Numbered from the stretch's first letter, positions 19,209 to 28,638 are shown. The stretch is DNA of 64,000 bases from Bacillota bacterium (GCA_023443045.1 JAEZWK010000001.1:10430-74429); one strand, 5' to 3'. Made by a program: numbers and translations. The notes: a model not told the origin generated them from the letters alone.

Positions 19209-21071
19209 ATGGAATATGATTTGATAGTAATTGGTGCTGGGCATGCTGGATGTGAGGCAGCACTTATAGCAAGTAAAATGGGAATAAAAACGCTAATCAT
19301 CACAATAAATTTGGATGGTATAGCTGCTCTATCGTGTAATCCAAATATTGGCGGCACGGGCAAGGGTCATCTGGTAAAAGAAGTGGATGCTCTGGGCGGT
19401 ATGATGGGACTTATAAGTGATAAAACCTATCTACAGAGTAGAATTTTAAATAGAAGCAAAGGTCCGGCAGTACATTCACTCAGGGTGCAGATGGATAAAA
19501 GAAAATATCATGAGGAAATGAAAAAAACTTTAGAAAATCAGGAAAATCTTGAACTCAGACAGATGGAAGCTACTGATTTACTGATAGAAGGTGGAGAGAT
19601 TAAGGGAATACAGATTAGAGATGGAAGAAATATCTTTGCTAAAGCCGTTGTGGTTGCTACAGGAACGTATTTGGGAGGAAAGGTTTTTATAGGTGAAAAT
19701 ATTTATTCATCTGGTCCTGATGGAAGATTTCCATCTAATATATTGAGTGAGAATATGAAAAAAAGAGGCATCACTCTACGCAGACTAAAAACCGGTACTC
19801 CCCCAAGAATTCATAGAGACAGCATAGATTTTTCGGTTATGGAAGAACAATTGGGAGACGAAGTGGTGACACCATTTTCTTTTATGAACACGCCAGAAAG
19901 TATAAAAAAAGAGCAAGTCCCCTGTTATCTAACTCACACAACCACTGAAATGCATGATTTTATATTAGAAAACATGGAAAAAAGCGCTCTTTACTCCGGA
20001 AAAATAGAAGGTACAGGCCCACGATATTGTCCGAGTATAGAAGATAAGATAAAGAGATTCACAGATAAAAAAGATCATCAGGTATTTATAGAGCCAGAGG
20101 GACTCACAACAAAGGAAATGTACTTGCAGGGAGTTTCTACCTCTATGCCTGAACACATACAAGAAGAAATGATAAAGATGATAACCGGCTTAGAAAACGC
20201 AAAGATAATGCGCCCGGGATATGCAATTGAATATGATGCAATTTTTGCGACCGATCTAAAAAGCACTCTAGAATTTAAAACTATAAAGAATTTATTTTTT
20301 GCGGGTCAGATTAATGGATCCAGCGGATATGAAGAAGCGGCTTGTCAGGGGCTTGTAGCAGGTATAAATGCCAGTTTAAATATATTGGGAAGAGAAGAAT
20401 TTGTGTTAAATAGAGACGAATCATATATTGGAGTGCTAATAGATGATTTGGTAAGTAAAATTTCATATGAACCATATAGAATGATGACGGCACGTGCTGA
20501 ACACAGACTTAAACTCAGACAGGATAACGCAGATGTAAGACTCACAGAAAAAGGATATAAAGCAGGATCTGTTAGTGAAGAAAGATTGACAAAATTAAAA
20601 GAAAAGTTATCGATTCTAGATGAAATAAGAAAAGAACTCATGGAGACAAAAATCACACCGTCTAGAGAAACAAATGAAAAGGTGGAAAAATATACTAAGC
20701 CACTAAAAACAGCCATATCTCTATATGATTTTCTAAAAAGACCGGAAATAAATTTTGAAATATTAGAAGGCCTATTCCCTATCAAAACAAAACTCACTGA
20801 AGAATTGAAAATGTATATAGAAACCGAAACCAAGTATTCGGGATATATAGAAAAAAGTGAAGACAGACTCAAAAAAATGAAAAAAATGGAAGAGACGACT
20901 CTCCCCTACGATTTCGATTACACAAAAGTAAAGGGGTTAAAAAAAGAGGCAGAAGCTAAACTCATGCAGGTAAAACCAGAAAACCTAAGACAGGCAGGAA
21001 ATATTTCAGGTGTTAATCCCGCGGATATTTGGGCTCTTATGATACATTTGGAAATGGAAAAGAGAAAATGA
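19209..21071 (+). CDS. mnmG: tRNA U34 carboxymethyltransferase FAD subunit MnmG
   Basis: 620-residue FAD enzyme, partner of MnmE. The dinucleotide-binding motif is GAGHAGCEAA; conserved GGTGKGHLVKEVDALGG and FAGQINGSSGYEEAACQGL follow, and the helical C-terminus ends with NISGVNPADIWALMIHLE. Starts one base after mnmE and overlaps rsmG by ATGA. Confidence 0.97.
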   Translation: MEYDLIVIGAGHAGCEAALIASKMGIKTLIITINLDGIAALSCNPNIGGTGKGHLVKEVDALGGMMGLISDKTYLQSRILNRSKGPAVHSLRVQMDKRKYHEEMKKTLENQENLELRQMEATDLLIEGGEIKGIQIRDGRNIFAKAVVVATGTYLGGKVFIGENIYSSGPDGRFPSNILSENMKKRGITLRRLKTGTPPRIHRDSIDFSVMEEQLGDEVVTPFSFMNTPESIKKEQVPCYLTHTTTEMHDFILENMEKSALYSGKIEGTGPRYCPSIEDKIKRFTDKKDHQVFIEPEGLTTKEMYLQGVSTSMPEHIQEEMIKMITGLENAKIMRPGYAIEYDAIFATDLKSTLEFKTIKNLFFAGQINGSSGYEEAACQGLVAGINASLNILGREEFVLNRDESYIGVLIDDLVSKISYEPYRMMTARAEHRLKLRQDNADVRLTEKGYKAGSVSEERLTKLKEKLSILDEIRKELMETKITPSRETNEKVEKYTKPLKTAISLYDFLKRPEINFEILEGLFPIKTKLTEELKMYIETETKYSGYIEKSEDRLKKMKKMEETTLPYDFDYTKVKGLKKEAEAKLMQVKPENLRQAGNISGVNPADIWALMIHLEMEKRK

Positions 21072-21706
21072 ACGAAAAAATTATCAAATTTATAGAAATG
21101 CTACTCGAAAAAAATAAGGTTATGAATTTAACTGCCATTACTGACCCCGAAGAAATAAGAATAAAGCATATAGAAGACTCTCTCACCATACAGGATTATA
21201 TAGAAAAAAACGCTAAAGTAATAGATATTGGGACTGGTGCCGGATTTCCTGGTATACCTCTTAAGATACAAAGAGAAGACATAGAGATAACTCTGCTCGA
21301 CTCACTTGGGAAAAGGATCAAATTCTTGCAGGAAGTCGTAGATGAACTGGAATTAAAAAATGTAAATTGTATACACGCAAGAGCCGAAGATTACACAAGA
21401 GAAAAAAGAGAAAAATATGACTACGCTGTAAGCAGAGCCGTAGCAGAACTCAGGGTACTTGCTGAATACGCCCTACCCTATGTAAAACCTGGCGGAGAAT
21501 TTATTTCGATGAAAGGGCCTAACTCTGAAGAAGAAATAGAAAATGCCGCCAATAGTATAAAAACACTTGGCGGAGAAATAAAAGAAATAATAAATACTAA
21601 ACTCTCTAACGGAGACGAAAGAAAAATAATAATTATAAAAAAAGTAAAACAAACACCAAAAAAATATCCGCGTTCAGGCAACAAACCAAAAACAAATCCA
21701 CTATAA
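21068..21706 (+). CDS. rsmG: 16S rRNA (guanine527-N7)-methyltransferase RsmG (GidB)
   Basis: 212-residue SAM-dependent methylase of 16S rRNA G527. SAM motif DIGTGAGFPGIPL and LLDSLGKRIKFLQEV are clear. The start is ATG at 21068 overlapping the mnmG stop (ATGA); an upstream in-frame ATG at 21029 lies wholly inside mnmG and is not preferred. Ends in a basic tail. Two parS-like palindromes follow its stop. Confidence 0.95.
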   Translation: MNEKIIKFIEMLLEKNKVMNLTAITDPEEIRIKHIEDSLTIQDYIEKNAKVIDIGTGAGFPGIPLKIQREDIEITLLDSLGKRIKFLQEVVDELELKNVNCIHARAEDYTREKREKYDYAVSRAVAELRVLAEYALPYVKPGGEFISMKGPNSEEEIENAANSIKTLGGEIKEIINTKLSNGDERKIIIIKKVKQTPKKYPRSGNKPKTNPL

Positions 21707-21708
21707 AA

Positions 21709-21724
21709 AGTTCCACGTGGAACA
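21709..21724. promoter_or_regulatory. parS: parS centromere site 1
   Basis: 16-bp site AGTTCCACGTGGAACA with a perfect 14-bp palindromic core, one base pair per arm different from the Firmicutes consensus TGTTTCACGTGAAACA. Lies just upstream of parA and probably loads ParB near the origin. Confidence 0.8.
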
Positions 21725-21744
21725 AAAATAAAAGTTTGGACTAA

Positions 21745-21760
21745 TGTTCCACATGGAACT
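21745..21760. promoter_or_regulatory. parS: parS centromere site 2
   Basis: TGTTCCACATGGAACT, the inverted near-copy of site 1 (one core mismatch), 20 bp further on. The pair also forms a long RNA hairpin that could end the mnmEG-rsmG transcript. Confidence 0.7.
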
Positions 21761-21816
21761 TTAAGAAAAAACTTTTATTTTTTTTATCTTTATGTTATCA
21801 TTATACGGGAGGAATT

Positions 21817-22584
21817 ATGGCTAGAATAATATCTTTTTTTAATCAAAAAGGCGGCGTTGGAAAAACCACAAGCGCCATAAATTTGAGCGCGGCCGTGGCA
21901 AATAAAAGAAAAAAAGTTTTGGTGATAGATGTGGATCCGCAGGGTAATCTTACCAGTGGTTATGGGGCGGATGCTACTAGCGGCACTCTATATCACGTTT
22001 TGAGTGGAAAAAAAGATGCAAAAGATGTCATAGTTTCTACATCGCACAAAAATGTAGATATCATTCCCGGGTCAACAGATACCGCGGGACTAGAAATAGA
22101 ATTTGCTATTTCTGGCGACTGGCAATACAAGTTAAGAGAGGTCTGCTTGGAGCTTGCGCCTGATTATGACTACATTTTTTTAGATCTTCCGCCGAGCCTG
22201 GGCATTTTATCGATAATGGCACTAAATGCTAGTGGTGGAATTATAAGCACGATTCAGTCGGAATATTATGCTCTTGAGGGGCTTAGCCATTTATTAAAAA
22301 CTGTTGATTTGGTTAGAGAAAATTACAATTCTGGTATTGAGATTGCTGGTGTTTTGATAACCATGTATGATTCCAGAAATAATTTATCTAGAGAAGTTGT
22401 AAATGAAGTGAAATCATTTTTCAAAGATGTTATGTTTGAAAATGTGATCCCTAGAAGTATAAAATTGGCAGAGGCTCCAGGTTATGGGCTTAGTATTTTA
22501 GATTATGACGAAAATTCTCAAGGAGCGAAGGCATATCTGGCGCTTGCTAAGGAGTTTTTGGATAGAGAAAAAAGGAGGAACTAA
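21817..22584 (+). CDS. parA: Chromosome partitioning ATPase ParA (Soj)
   Basis: 255-residue deviant-Walker ATPase that positions origins with ParB and, in Bacillus, regulates DnaA. The Walker motif is NQKGGVGKTTSAINL, with VIDVDPQGNLTSG and FLDLPPSLGILSIMAL. Short N-terminus, so no DNA-binding extension (Soj type). Preceded by two parS sites and a GGGAGG Shine-Dalgarno; overlaps parB by one base. Confidence 0.96.
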   Translation: MARIISFFNQKGGVGKTTSAINLSAAVANKRKKVLVIDVDPQGNLTSGYGADATSGTLYHVLSGKKDAKDVIVSTSHKNVDIIPGSTDTAGLEIEFAISGDWQYKLREVCLELAPDYDYIFLDLPPSLGILSIMALNASGGIISTIQSEYYALEGLSHLLKTVDLVRENYNSGIEIAGVLITMYDSRNNLSREVVNEVKSFFKDVMFENVIPRSIKLAEAPGYGLSILDYDENSQGAKAYLALAKEFLDREKRRN

Positions 22585-23420
22585 TGGCACCAAAAAAGAA
22601 AGCTTTGGGCAAGGGTTTGGGCGCGTTATTCCAAGAAAAAACTGATTCTAATAGTTCTCAATCTGTTTTGGAAATAGATATAGATAGCATTAGACCGAAT
22701 AAGGATCAGGTTAGAAAAACTTTTGATGAAGAAAAAATTTCAGAACTTGCAGAGAGTATACAAAAACATGGTCTTTTGGAGCCTGTTATTCTTAAAAAGA
22801 TTGGCAATGAATATTTGATTGTTGCTGGGGAAAGGCGCTATAGAGCTTTTAAACTCTTAAACCTAAAAAAAATTCCTGCTATAATAAAGGATTTAGAAGA
22901 CACAGAGATTAGGAAATTATCTTTGATAGAAAATATTCAAAGAGAGAATTTAAATCCTATCGAAGAGGCGATGAGTTATAAGGAACTGCTTGATGAACTT
23001 AATATGACACAGGAGGAACTTTCAAGGGAGCTTGGAAAAAGCAGGAGCCATATAGCAAATTGTATACGCCTTCTTAAAATGGAAAAAAGTGTTATAGAAG
23101 ATGTGAAAAATGGAGATATTTCTTTTGGAATTGCTAAAGTTATAAGTTCTCTTCCGCATAGAGAGCAGATTTCCGTAAGAGATAGGGTTAAAAATCTAGG
23201 ACTAAATGTAAGAGATACTGAAAAATTGGTAAAAGAAAAGAAAAATACTGATTTTGAAAAAAATATTTATATAAAAGAGATAGAAGATGAGCTAAGCGAT
23301 AAATTTATGACACGTGTTAGATTGGATGACAGAAAAGGCAGAGGTAAAATAGTAATAGAGTATTTTTCTAGTGATGAATTGGATAGAATTTTAAGTGAGA
23401 TGAACAAAATATGGAATTAA
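22584..23420 (+). CDS. parB: Chromosome partitioning protein ParB (Spo0J)
   Basis: 278-residue CTP-dependent parS-binding clamp. The N-terminal CTPase region contains VAGERRYRAFKLL and the IENIQRENLNPIEEAMSYK box, then the helix-turn-helix (TQEELSRELGKSRSHIANCIRLL) and a C-terminal dimerisation domain. Its targets are likely the two parS sites ~0.8 kb upstream. Confidence 0.96.
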   Translation: MAPKKKALGKGLGALFQEKTDSNSSQSVLEIDIDSIRPNKDQVRKTFDEEKISELAESIQKHGLLEPVILKKIGNEYLIVAGERRYRAFKLLNLKKIPAIIKDLEDTEIRKLSLIENIQRENLNPIEEAMSYKELLDELNMTQEELSRELGKSRSHIANCIRLLKMEKSVIEDVKNGDISFGIAKVISSLPHREQISVRDRVKNLGLNVRDTEKLVKEKKNTDFEKNIYIKEIEDELSDKFMTRVRLDDRKGRGKIVIEYFSSDELDRILSEMNKIWN

Positions 23421-24289
23421 TGCAGCTAAGACTTATTACGGTGGATACATTTACTCAGTGTCGCTTTGGGGGCAATCCCGTTGCGGTTGTTTTAGATTCT
23501 GAGGAGATTCCGCCTATGTATTTTCCTCAAATTGCCAATGAAATAGGTCTTACTCAGACTGTTTTTGTGGAAGATTTGGGCGATGAAAACTATTTCTTGA
23601 GATTTTTTACGCCGACTAAGCAGATTGAATTTTCGGCTCATGCGACACTCGCGGCTTTTTATGTATTGATAAAGGATGGATATATCAGACCGATTGAAAA
23701 TGGTAGAAAAATTGTAAGTGCCTTTTTTGAGTCGGATATTAAAACTGAAATTTATATCGATTATAATAATTATGATGCAAGCCTTGTCAAAATTGTTATG
23801 CCTCAGATTTTTTCTGATTGCATTACACGTAGCAAGCTTGATGCAGAAGGTCTTTCTGATGTTTTAAATATTGATGTAGATGATATTTTACATTTTGATG
23901 TAAGTGGTGTGTTTAAAAAAGATATTTTAGTTACAGTAAAAACCAAGGATATTTTGGACAATTTAAAGCCAGATTTTTGGAAGCTTTCGGGTCTTTCTGA
24001 ACTCTTGGGGATAAATGGATTTTTTATAAATTATTTTAATGTAGATAAAAAATATGCTTACGCAAGGTATTTTGCACCCAGCATTGGTATTTATGAGGAA
24101 GCTGTTACAGGTAGTGCTGCAGCGTGTTTGGGCAAGTTTATTTTAGATAAATTTGGTTTAGATAGCATTACTATTTATCAGGGACAGATCATGAATCGCC
24201 CTGGTAAGATTGAGATTATAAAAGAAGAAAAAAATTATATTGTCGGTGGAAACGCAAGAGTTGTTACCGACGGAATTATGCAACTTTAG
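23420..24289 (+). CDS. PhzF-family isomerase-like protein
   Basis: About 289-residue protein of the PhzF/diaminopimelate-epimerase fold. Typical segments: VDTFTQCRFGGNPVAVV at the start, RFFTPTKQIEFSAHATLAA and EEAVTGSAAACLGKFI. The position usually holding the catalytic Glu (SETxF in PhzF) reads LTQTVFV, so a standard PhzF reaction is doubtful. ATG at 23420 overlaps the parB stop (TAATG); an in-frame ATG at 23411 is an alternative. Substrate unknown. Confidence 0.8.
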   Translation: MQLRLITVDTFTQCRFGGNPVAVVLDSEEIPPMYFPQIANEIGLTQTVFVEDLGDENYFLRFFTPTKQIEFSAHATLAAFYVLIKDGYIRPIENGRKIVSAFFESDIKTEIYIDYNNYDASLVKIVMPQIFSDCITRSKLDAEGLSDVLNIDVDDILHFDVSGVFKKDILVTVKTKDILDNLKPDFWKLSGLSELLGINGFFINYFNVDKKYAYARYFAPSIGIYEEAVTGSAAACLGKFILDKFGLDSITIYQGQIMNRPGKIEIIKEEKNYIVGGNARVVTDGIMQL

Positions 24290-24298
24290 GAGGTTATT

Positions 24299-24937
24299 AT
24301 GAAGTTGGTTGATTTGACATTAGTTGGTTATGTAGATGAAGTTAGAGGCGAAAGTCCAGCTCCTGGTGGCGGAAGTGCTTCTGCATATGCAGGTGCTTTA
24401 GGTGTTAGCTTGACTCAGATGGTTGGTAGTTTAACTATTGATAAAAAAGCATTTTTAGAGGTTCCTGATGATAAAAAAGAGGAAATGAAAAAATTGCAAT
24501 CTGAATTATGTGCTATTAGAAAAGAACTTTTAGAAATTGTAGATACAGATGCTAGCAGTTTTGATGATGTTATGAAGGCTTTTAAATTACCTAAGGAAAC
24601 TGATGAGGAGAAAAAAGCGCGCTCAGAGGCTATTCAATCAGGTTACAAAAAAGCGTTAGAAATTCCTCTAAGAGCCGCTGAATTATGTTTGGAGGCTATG
24701 AAAAAACAATATATCTACGCGCAATATGGAAATAAAAATGCTATTACCGATGTTGGTGTAGGCACTTTATTGTTGCAATCCGGTATTGAAGGTGCACTAT
24801 TTAATGTTTTAATAAATGTTAAAAGTATAAAAGATGAATCTTACAGAAATATGATTATAGAAAAAGTAAATTCTTTAATGAAGGAAGGAAAAGAGTTAAA
24901 AGAAGAAACTCTAAAAAATGTTTACAGTGAATTATAA
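24299..24937 (+). CDS. fchA: Cyclodeaminase/cyclohydrolase family protein (FchA-like)
   Basis: 212-residue, mostly helical protein resembling the formiminotransferase-cyclodeaminase C-terminal domain and methenyl-THF cyclohydrolase FchA, folate one-carbon enzymes of anaerobes. The signature is SPAPGGGSASAYAGALGVSL near the N-terminus, with a TDASSFDDVMKAF segment. AGGAGG Shine-Dalgarno. Its 3' end overlaps the next gene. Whether it acts on formimino- or methenyl-THF is not visible. Confidence 0.75.
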   Translation: MKLVDLTLVGYVDEVRGESPAPGGGSASAYAGALGVSLTQMVGSLTIDKKAFLEVPDDKKEEMKKLQSELCAIRKELLEIVDTDASSFDDVMKAFKLPKETDEEKKARSEAIQSGYKKALEIPLRAAELCLEAMKKQYIYAQYGNKNAITDVGVGTLLLQSGIEGALFNVLINVKSIKDESYRNMIIEKVNSLMKEGKELKEETLKNVYSEL

Positions 24938-26081
24938 TTCTATTTATTTGGATAATGCTGCGACCAGTTTTCCCAAGCCAAAATCTGTTATTGATGCTGT
25001 TACTTATGCGCTTTTGCACGGGGCTAATCCTGGGAGAGCCGGTCATAAAATGGCGATAGAATGTGCAGAAAACATTTTTAATACCAGAGAAAGTATTAAG
25101 AATTTGATTAAAGCAGATAAATCCAAAAAAATTGCATTTACTAAAAATTGTACAGAGGCTCTTAATATATTGATATTTGGGTCTTTAAAGGATGGCGATC
25201 ACGTTATTACTAGCGTGCTTGAGCACAATTCGATTTTGAGACCACTGGAATATTTGAAAAACACTAGAAATATAAGTGTAAGCTATGTTTCTCCAAAAGA
25301 TGAAAATTCCCATGTTACTTGGGAGGATATAGAGCCTTTTTTACAGAAGAACACTAAAATGATTGCTCTTTCTCGTGCGAGCAATCTTTCTGGTGTTGTT
25401 TTGAATGCGGAAAAAATTGGTAGGAATAAGCCGGAAAATGTGCTTTTTTTACTTGACGTCGCGCAGTCTCTAGGTCATTTGGAAATGGATGTAGAAAAAT
25501 TTGGAGTGGATCTTTTGGCAGCTGCCGGTCACAAAGGGCTTTTAGGTCCCATGGGTACGGGATTTTTGTATGTAAGAGATGAAAATCTTACCGATGCTTT
25601 TATGATGGGTGGCACCGGAAGTAAATCTACATCATTTATTCATCCAAATATAATTCCAGATAAATATGAGGCAGGGACTCTAAATTATCATGGGATTTTA
25701 GGGCTAAATGCCGGGATAGAAGAAATAAATAGGATTGGTATTTCAAATATAAAAGATCATATTTATGGCCTATCTAGACATTTTAAAGCTGAATTAAAAA
25801 AATTAAATGGCGTGAGAATTATTGCTCCTGATATTGTTTCTAGCAATGTATGTATAAATATTGGCGATATGGATTCTGGGCTTGTGAGTTATTTACTTGA
25901 TGATAAGTATAATATCTATACTAGAAGCCAAATTCACTGTGCTCCCAAGGCGCATGAGTTTTATAACACTCTTGATCAGGGGCTTATCAGGTTTGGAATT
26001 GGGTTTTATAATACTTTAGAAGAAATAGATAGAACTCTTTATGCTATTGATGAAATAAGGAAAGAAAATGGAATTTATTAG
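24918..26081 (+). CDS. Class V aminotransferase, cysteine desulfurase/selenocysteine lyase-like
   Basis: 387-residue PLP enzyme of the cysteine-desulfurase-like subgroup related to Enterococcus EF2568. Starts YLDNAATSFPKPKSV; PLP Lys lies in AAAGHKGLLGPMGTGFLY; candidate catalytic Cys in RSQIHCAPKAHEF. No IscU or SufU scaffold is adjacent, so its role may be special sulfur or selenium mobilisation rather than general Fe-S assembly. A paralogue is at 57257-58399. Overlaps fchA by 20 bp. Confidence 0.82.
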   Translation: MFTVNYNSIYLDNAATSFPKPKSVIDAVTYALLHGANPGRAGHKMAIECAENIFNTRESIKNLIKADKSKKIAFTKNCTEALNILIFGSLKDGDHVITSVLEHNSILRPLEYLKNTRNISVSYVSPKDENSHVTWEDIEPFLQKNTKMIALSRASNLSGVVLNAEKIGRNKPENVLFLLDVAQSLGHLEMDVEKFGVDLLAAAGHKGLLGPMGTGFLYVRDENLTDAFMMGGTGSKSTSFIHPNIIPDKYEAGTLNYHGILGLNAGIEEINRIGISNIKDHIYGLSRHFKAELKKLNGVRIIAPDIVSSNVCINIGDMDSGLVSYLLDDKYNIYTRSQIHCAPKAHEFYNTLDQGLIRFGIGFYNTLEEIDRTLYAIDEIRKENGIY

Positions 26082-26559
26082 TCAAAATATTAATTATATA
26101 TTAATCGGTATAGCAGTTTTAGTTTTGGCGCTCTTTGTTTTGGTCATAGTTTTGTTTAGAAAATATATTTTTATTAAGAATAAATTTGATAAATTGACTA
26201 AATCGACCAACGAAGAGGATGCAACTAAAATCTTGATGCGACTTTCTCGAGATATTAAAGATTTAGAAAATAGTAACGTGCTAAGAGAAGAGCGAATAAA
26301 TAATATTGAATCAACACTTAAACAGGCATGTATCAAACTCGGTTTTGTGCGATATGATGCGTTTAATAGAACTGGTGAAGTAAGAAGTGGTGAACTCAGT
26401 TATTCCATCTGTCTTTTAGATTCTTATAACAATGGTATAATTATCACCAGTATTTTTGGTGCCAATTCTTCTACCAATTACGCAAAGAGAATTGAAAATT
26501 TAAAATCAAATATACCTCTATCTGAAGAGGAATTAATTGCTCTTGAAAGGGCAAAATAG
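26068..26559 (+). CDS. DUF4446 membrane protein
   Basis: 163-residue protein with one N-terminal membrane helix (ILIGIAVLVLALFVLVIVLF), a coiled-coil stretch (~30-90) and a small C-terminal domain containing GFVRYDAFNRTGEVRSGELSY-like sequence typical of DUF4446. Members commonly sit near parAB in Clostridia. Function unknown. Confidence 0.8.
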   Translation: MEFISQNINYILIGIAVLVLALFVLVIVLFRKYIFIKNKFDKLTKSTNEEDATKILMRLSRDIKDLENSNVLREERINNIESTLKQACIKLGFVRYDAFNRTGEVRSGELSYSICLLDSYNNGIIITSIFGANSSTNYAKRIENLKSNIPLSEEELIALERAK

Positions 26560-26561
26560 GA

Positions 26562-27086
26562 ATGGTGAATATGGATATTAAAGAAAAATTAGCAGTTATA
26601 GATGATTTTCCTAAAAAAGGTATTTCTTTTAAGGATATTACAACTGTTTTGGAAGATAATGAGGCTTTCAAGGAGTCTATAAGACTTTTAGCTGAGCCTT
26701 TACGCAATTTGGGTATAAAATACATCGTAGCGCCTGAGGCTCGTGGTTTTGTTTTTGGTTGCCCTGTTAGTTTGGAATTAGGAGTTGGATTTATTCCTAT
26801 CAGAAAAGAGGGTAAATTGCCTCGTGAGACTATAAGCTACACATATGATAAGGAGTATGGCACAGACACTTTATATATGCACAAAGATGCTCTAAAGCCA
26901 GGAGATAAAGTAGCGATCATAGATGATCTTTTAGCAACTGGTGGCACTATTCAGGCTGTGACCAATTTGGTTAAGCTTAGTGGAGCTGAAGTTGTAAAAA
27001 TAGGATTTTTGATTGAACTTACTGGTTTAAAGGGACGTGATAAACTACCGGACTGTGTTTATTCGATCGTTAAATATGAGTTCTAG
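26562..27086 (+). CDS. apt: Adenine phosphoribosyltransferase
   Basis: 174-residue purine salvage enzyme converting adenine plus PRPP to AMP. PRPP-binding loop VAIIDDLLATGGTIQA and the APEARGFVFGCPVSLELG segment are diagnostic. The start could be ATG at 26562 or ATG at 26571 (MDIKEKL), both plausibly served by the same SD. Cotranscribed with the DUF4446 gene. Confidence 0.95.
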   Translation: MVNMDIKEKLAVIDDFPKKGISFKDITTVLEDNEAFKESIRLLAEPLRNLGIKYIVAPEARGFVFGCPVSLELGVGFIPIRKEGKLPRETISYTYDKEYGTDTLYMHKDALKPGDKVAIIDDLLATGGTIQAVTNLVKLSGAEVVKIGFLIELTGLKGRDKLPDCVYSIVKYEF

Positions 27087-27137
27087 ATAGATTTTTTCTA
27101 TCGAAATTTGATTTTTGATTAATTTTTTCTATTTAAA

Positions 27138-27166
27138 TTGATAGAAATGGCTAATTTGTATAAAAT
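27138..27166 (+). promoter_or_regulatory. Promoter upstream of the ArsC-like gene
   Basis: TTGATA (27138-27143), 17-bp spacer, TAAAAT (27161-27166), followed by GGAGGG and the TTG start at 27188. Confidence 0.55.
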
Positions 27167-27187
27167 ATATATGTTTTGGAGGGACTT

Positions 27188-27535
27188 TTGAAAGTATATT
27201 GTTACAGTAAATGTTCTACTTGTAGACAATTGATCAGACTATTGGACGAAAAGAAGATTAATTATGAGTATATAGAGCTTTCAGAGATGAAAGATTTTAA
27301 CGAAGATTTTGTAAGAGATATTTTTAATAGATCTGGTGGGAATATAACCAAGATTTTTAATACCAGCGGTAAAGTATATCGTGAAAAGAAATTGAGAAAT
27401 GTTATTCCCAATATTTCAGAAGATGAAGCTCTAAAACTAATCAATTCTTTTGCAGTGATAAGAAGACCTATTATAGATACAGGCAGCAAAGTATACATCG
27501 GTCCCGGTGCCAAAAAATATGTTATGAGCTTGTAG
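27188..27535 (+). CDS. ArsC/Spx-family thioredoxin-like protein
   Basis: 115-residue thioredoxin-fold protein of the ArsC/Spx/YffB group, with a CSTC motif near the N-terminus (YCYSKCSTCRQL) and RRPIIDTGSKVYIG near the end, typical of the Arsenate_reductase-like YffB/MgsR branch. The start is chosen as TTG at 27188 because GGAGGG lies 5 bases before it; an in-frame TTG at 27176 would include the SD itself. Heads the operon with the ABC transporter. Redox partner or regulator role not determinable. Confidence 0.8.
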   Translation: MKVYCYSKCSTCRQLIRLLDEKKINYEYIELSEMKDFNEDFVRDIFNRSGGNITKIFNTSGKVYREKKLRNVIPNISEDEALKLINSFAVIRRPIIDTGSKVYIGPGAKKYVMSL

Positions 27536-27543
27536 GAGAAGTT

Positions 27544-28638
27544 ATGAAAAAGTTATTTTTAATTTTTAGTTTTTTAATTTGTGCTTTCATGATTGTGGGG
27601 TGCAAAAATGATGTTTCTGAAAATACTAATGATAGCACAAAAAACGTAGTTGATGAAGAGAAAAAATCAGATGAAAACACTGATGCTAAAGAAGATGAGA
27701 AGCTTGATTTTTCTGGTAGAACTTTAAATGTTATAGCTACCAGTGAAAAGTATCAGAAGTTATTTGATCTATTTACTGAAAAAACTGGTGCGAAAGTAGA
27801 ATTTTTATCTATGAGTAGCGGAGATGTTTTGTCCCGTATAAAAGCTGAAGGAAAGCCAGTGAGCGATCTATGGTTTGGTGGCGGATTGGATGCATTTTTA
27901 AGCGCTAAGGAAAGTGGTTTTTTAGATTCATATATTCCTAAAGAAGCTGATAAGGTTGATGAGCGTTTTAGAGATAAAGATGGATACTGGATTGCTAAAG
28001 GTCTTACTGTAGTTGGACTTTTAGTAAATGAAGAAATGCTAAAAGAAAAAGGCTTAGAAGTTCCTAAGACTTTAGAGGAGATCAAAGATCCTAAATATAA
28101 AGATTTGGTTATTATGAGTACTCCAGAAGTAAGTGGAACTATGTTTGCTTTTGTAAAAGGTATTTTGGATAAATATGGCGAAGAAGAAGGATATAAATAT
28201 TTAGAAGAATTAAATAATAATATTCCATTCTACGGCAAAAGAGGTAAAGATCCTCAAGAAAAAACTGTTGCCGGTGAATTTGCTATAGGTATTATACCTA
28301 TTGATAAATCAGCTTTTGATGCTGCAAAGGAATATAATCTAACAGCTATATATCCTGAAGATGGTATCGCGTGGGTTCCAGAAGGAGTTGCAGTTTTTAA
28401 AGACTCTCCTGGTAGTGATATGGCTAAAGCTTTTATAGATTTCATGTTACTTGATGAAAACCAAGAATTATTGGCTGAATTAGATGGTAAAGATGGAAAT
28501 CAAATGATCAAACAAGGTGTTAGCGGATATAAATTGGGGTTAGATAAAGCTTTGTTGATCGATGAAAAGATCGAAGAATTCGGATCCAAAAGAGATGAGA
28601 TCTTAAATAGATTTAAAGAAATTACTAAAGATAAATAG
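27544..28638 (+). CDS. ABC transporter substrate-binding lipoprotein (iron(III)-type)
   Basis: 364-residue lipoprotein with signal MKKLFLIFSFLICAFMIVGC and an acidic linker, then a periplasmic-binding-protein type 2 domain resembling Fe3+/AfuA-FbpA binders (VSDLWFGGGLDAFLSAKESG, LVIMSTPEVSGT, EGVAVFKDSPG). Followed by a fused permease and ATPase, so the set is a complete importer. Metal versus phosphonate or other anion cannot be settled by eye. Confidence 0.8.
   Translation: MKKLFLIFSFLICAFMIVGCKNDVSENTNDSTKNVVDEEKKSDENTDAKEDEKLDFSGRTLNVIATSEKYQKLFDLFTEKTGAKVEFLSMSSGDVLSRIKAEGKPVSDLWFGGGLDAFLSAKESGFLDSYIPKEADKVDERFRDKDGYWIAKGLTVVGLLVNEEMLKEKGLEVPKTLEEIKDPKYKDLVIMSTPEVSGTMFAFVKGILDKYGEEEGYKYLEELNNNIPFYGKRGKDPQEKTVAGEFAIGIIPIDKSAFDAAKEYNLTAIYPEDGIAWVPEGVAVFKDSPGSDMAKAFIDFMLLDENQELLAELDGKDGNQMIKQGVSGYKLGLDKALLIDEKIEEFGSKRDEILNRFKEITKDK

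Noticed and set aside
20345..20872. 175-codon minus-strand ORF inside mnmG
   Set aside because: Fully antisense to a well-conserved enzyme, with no recognisable domain.
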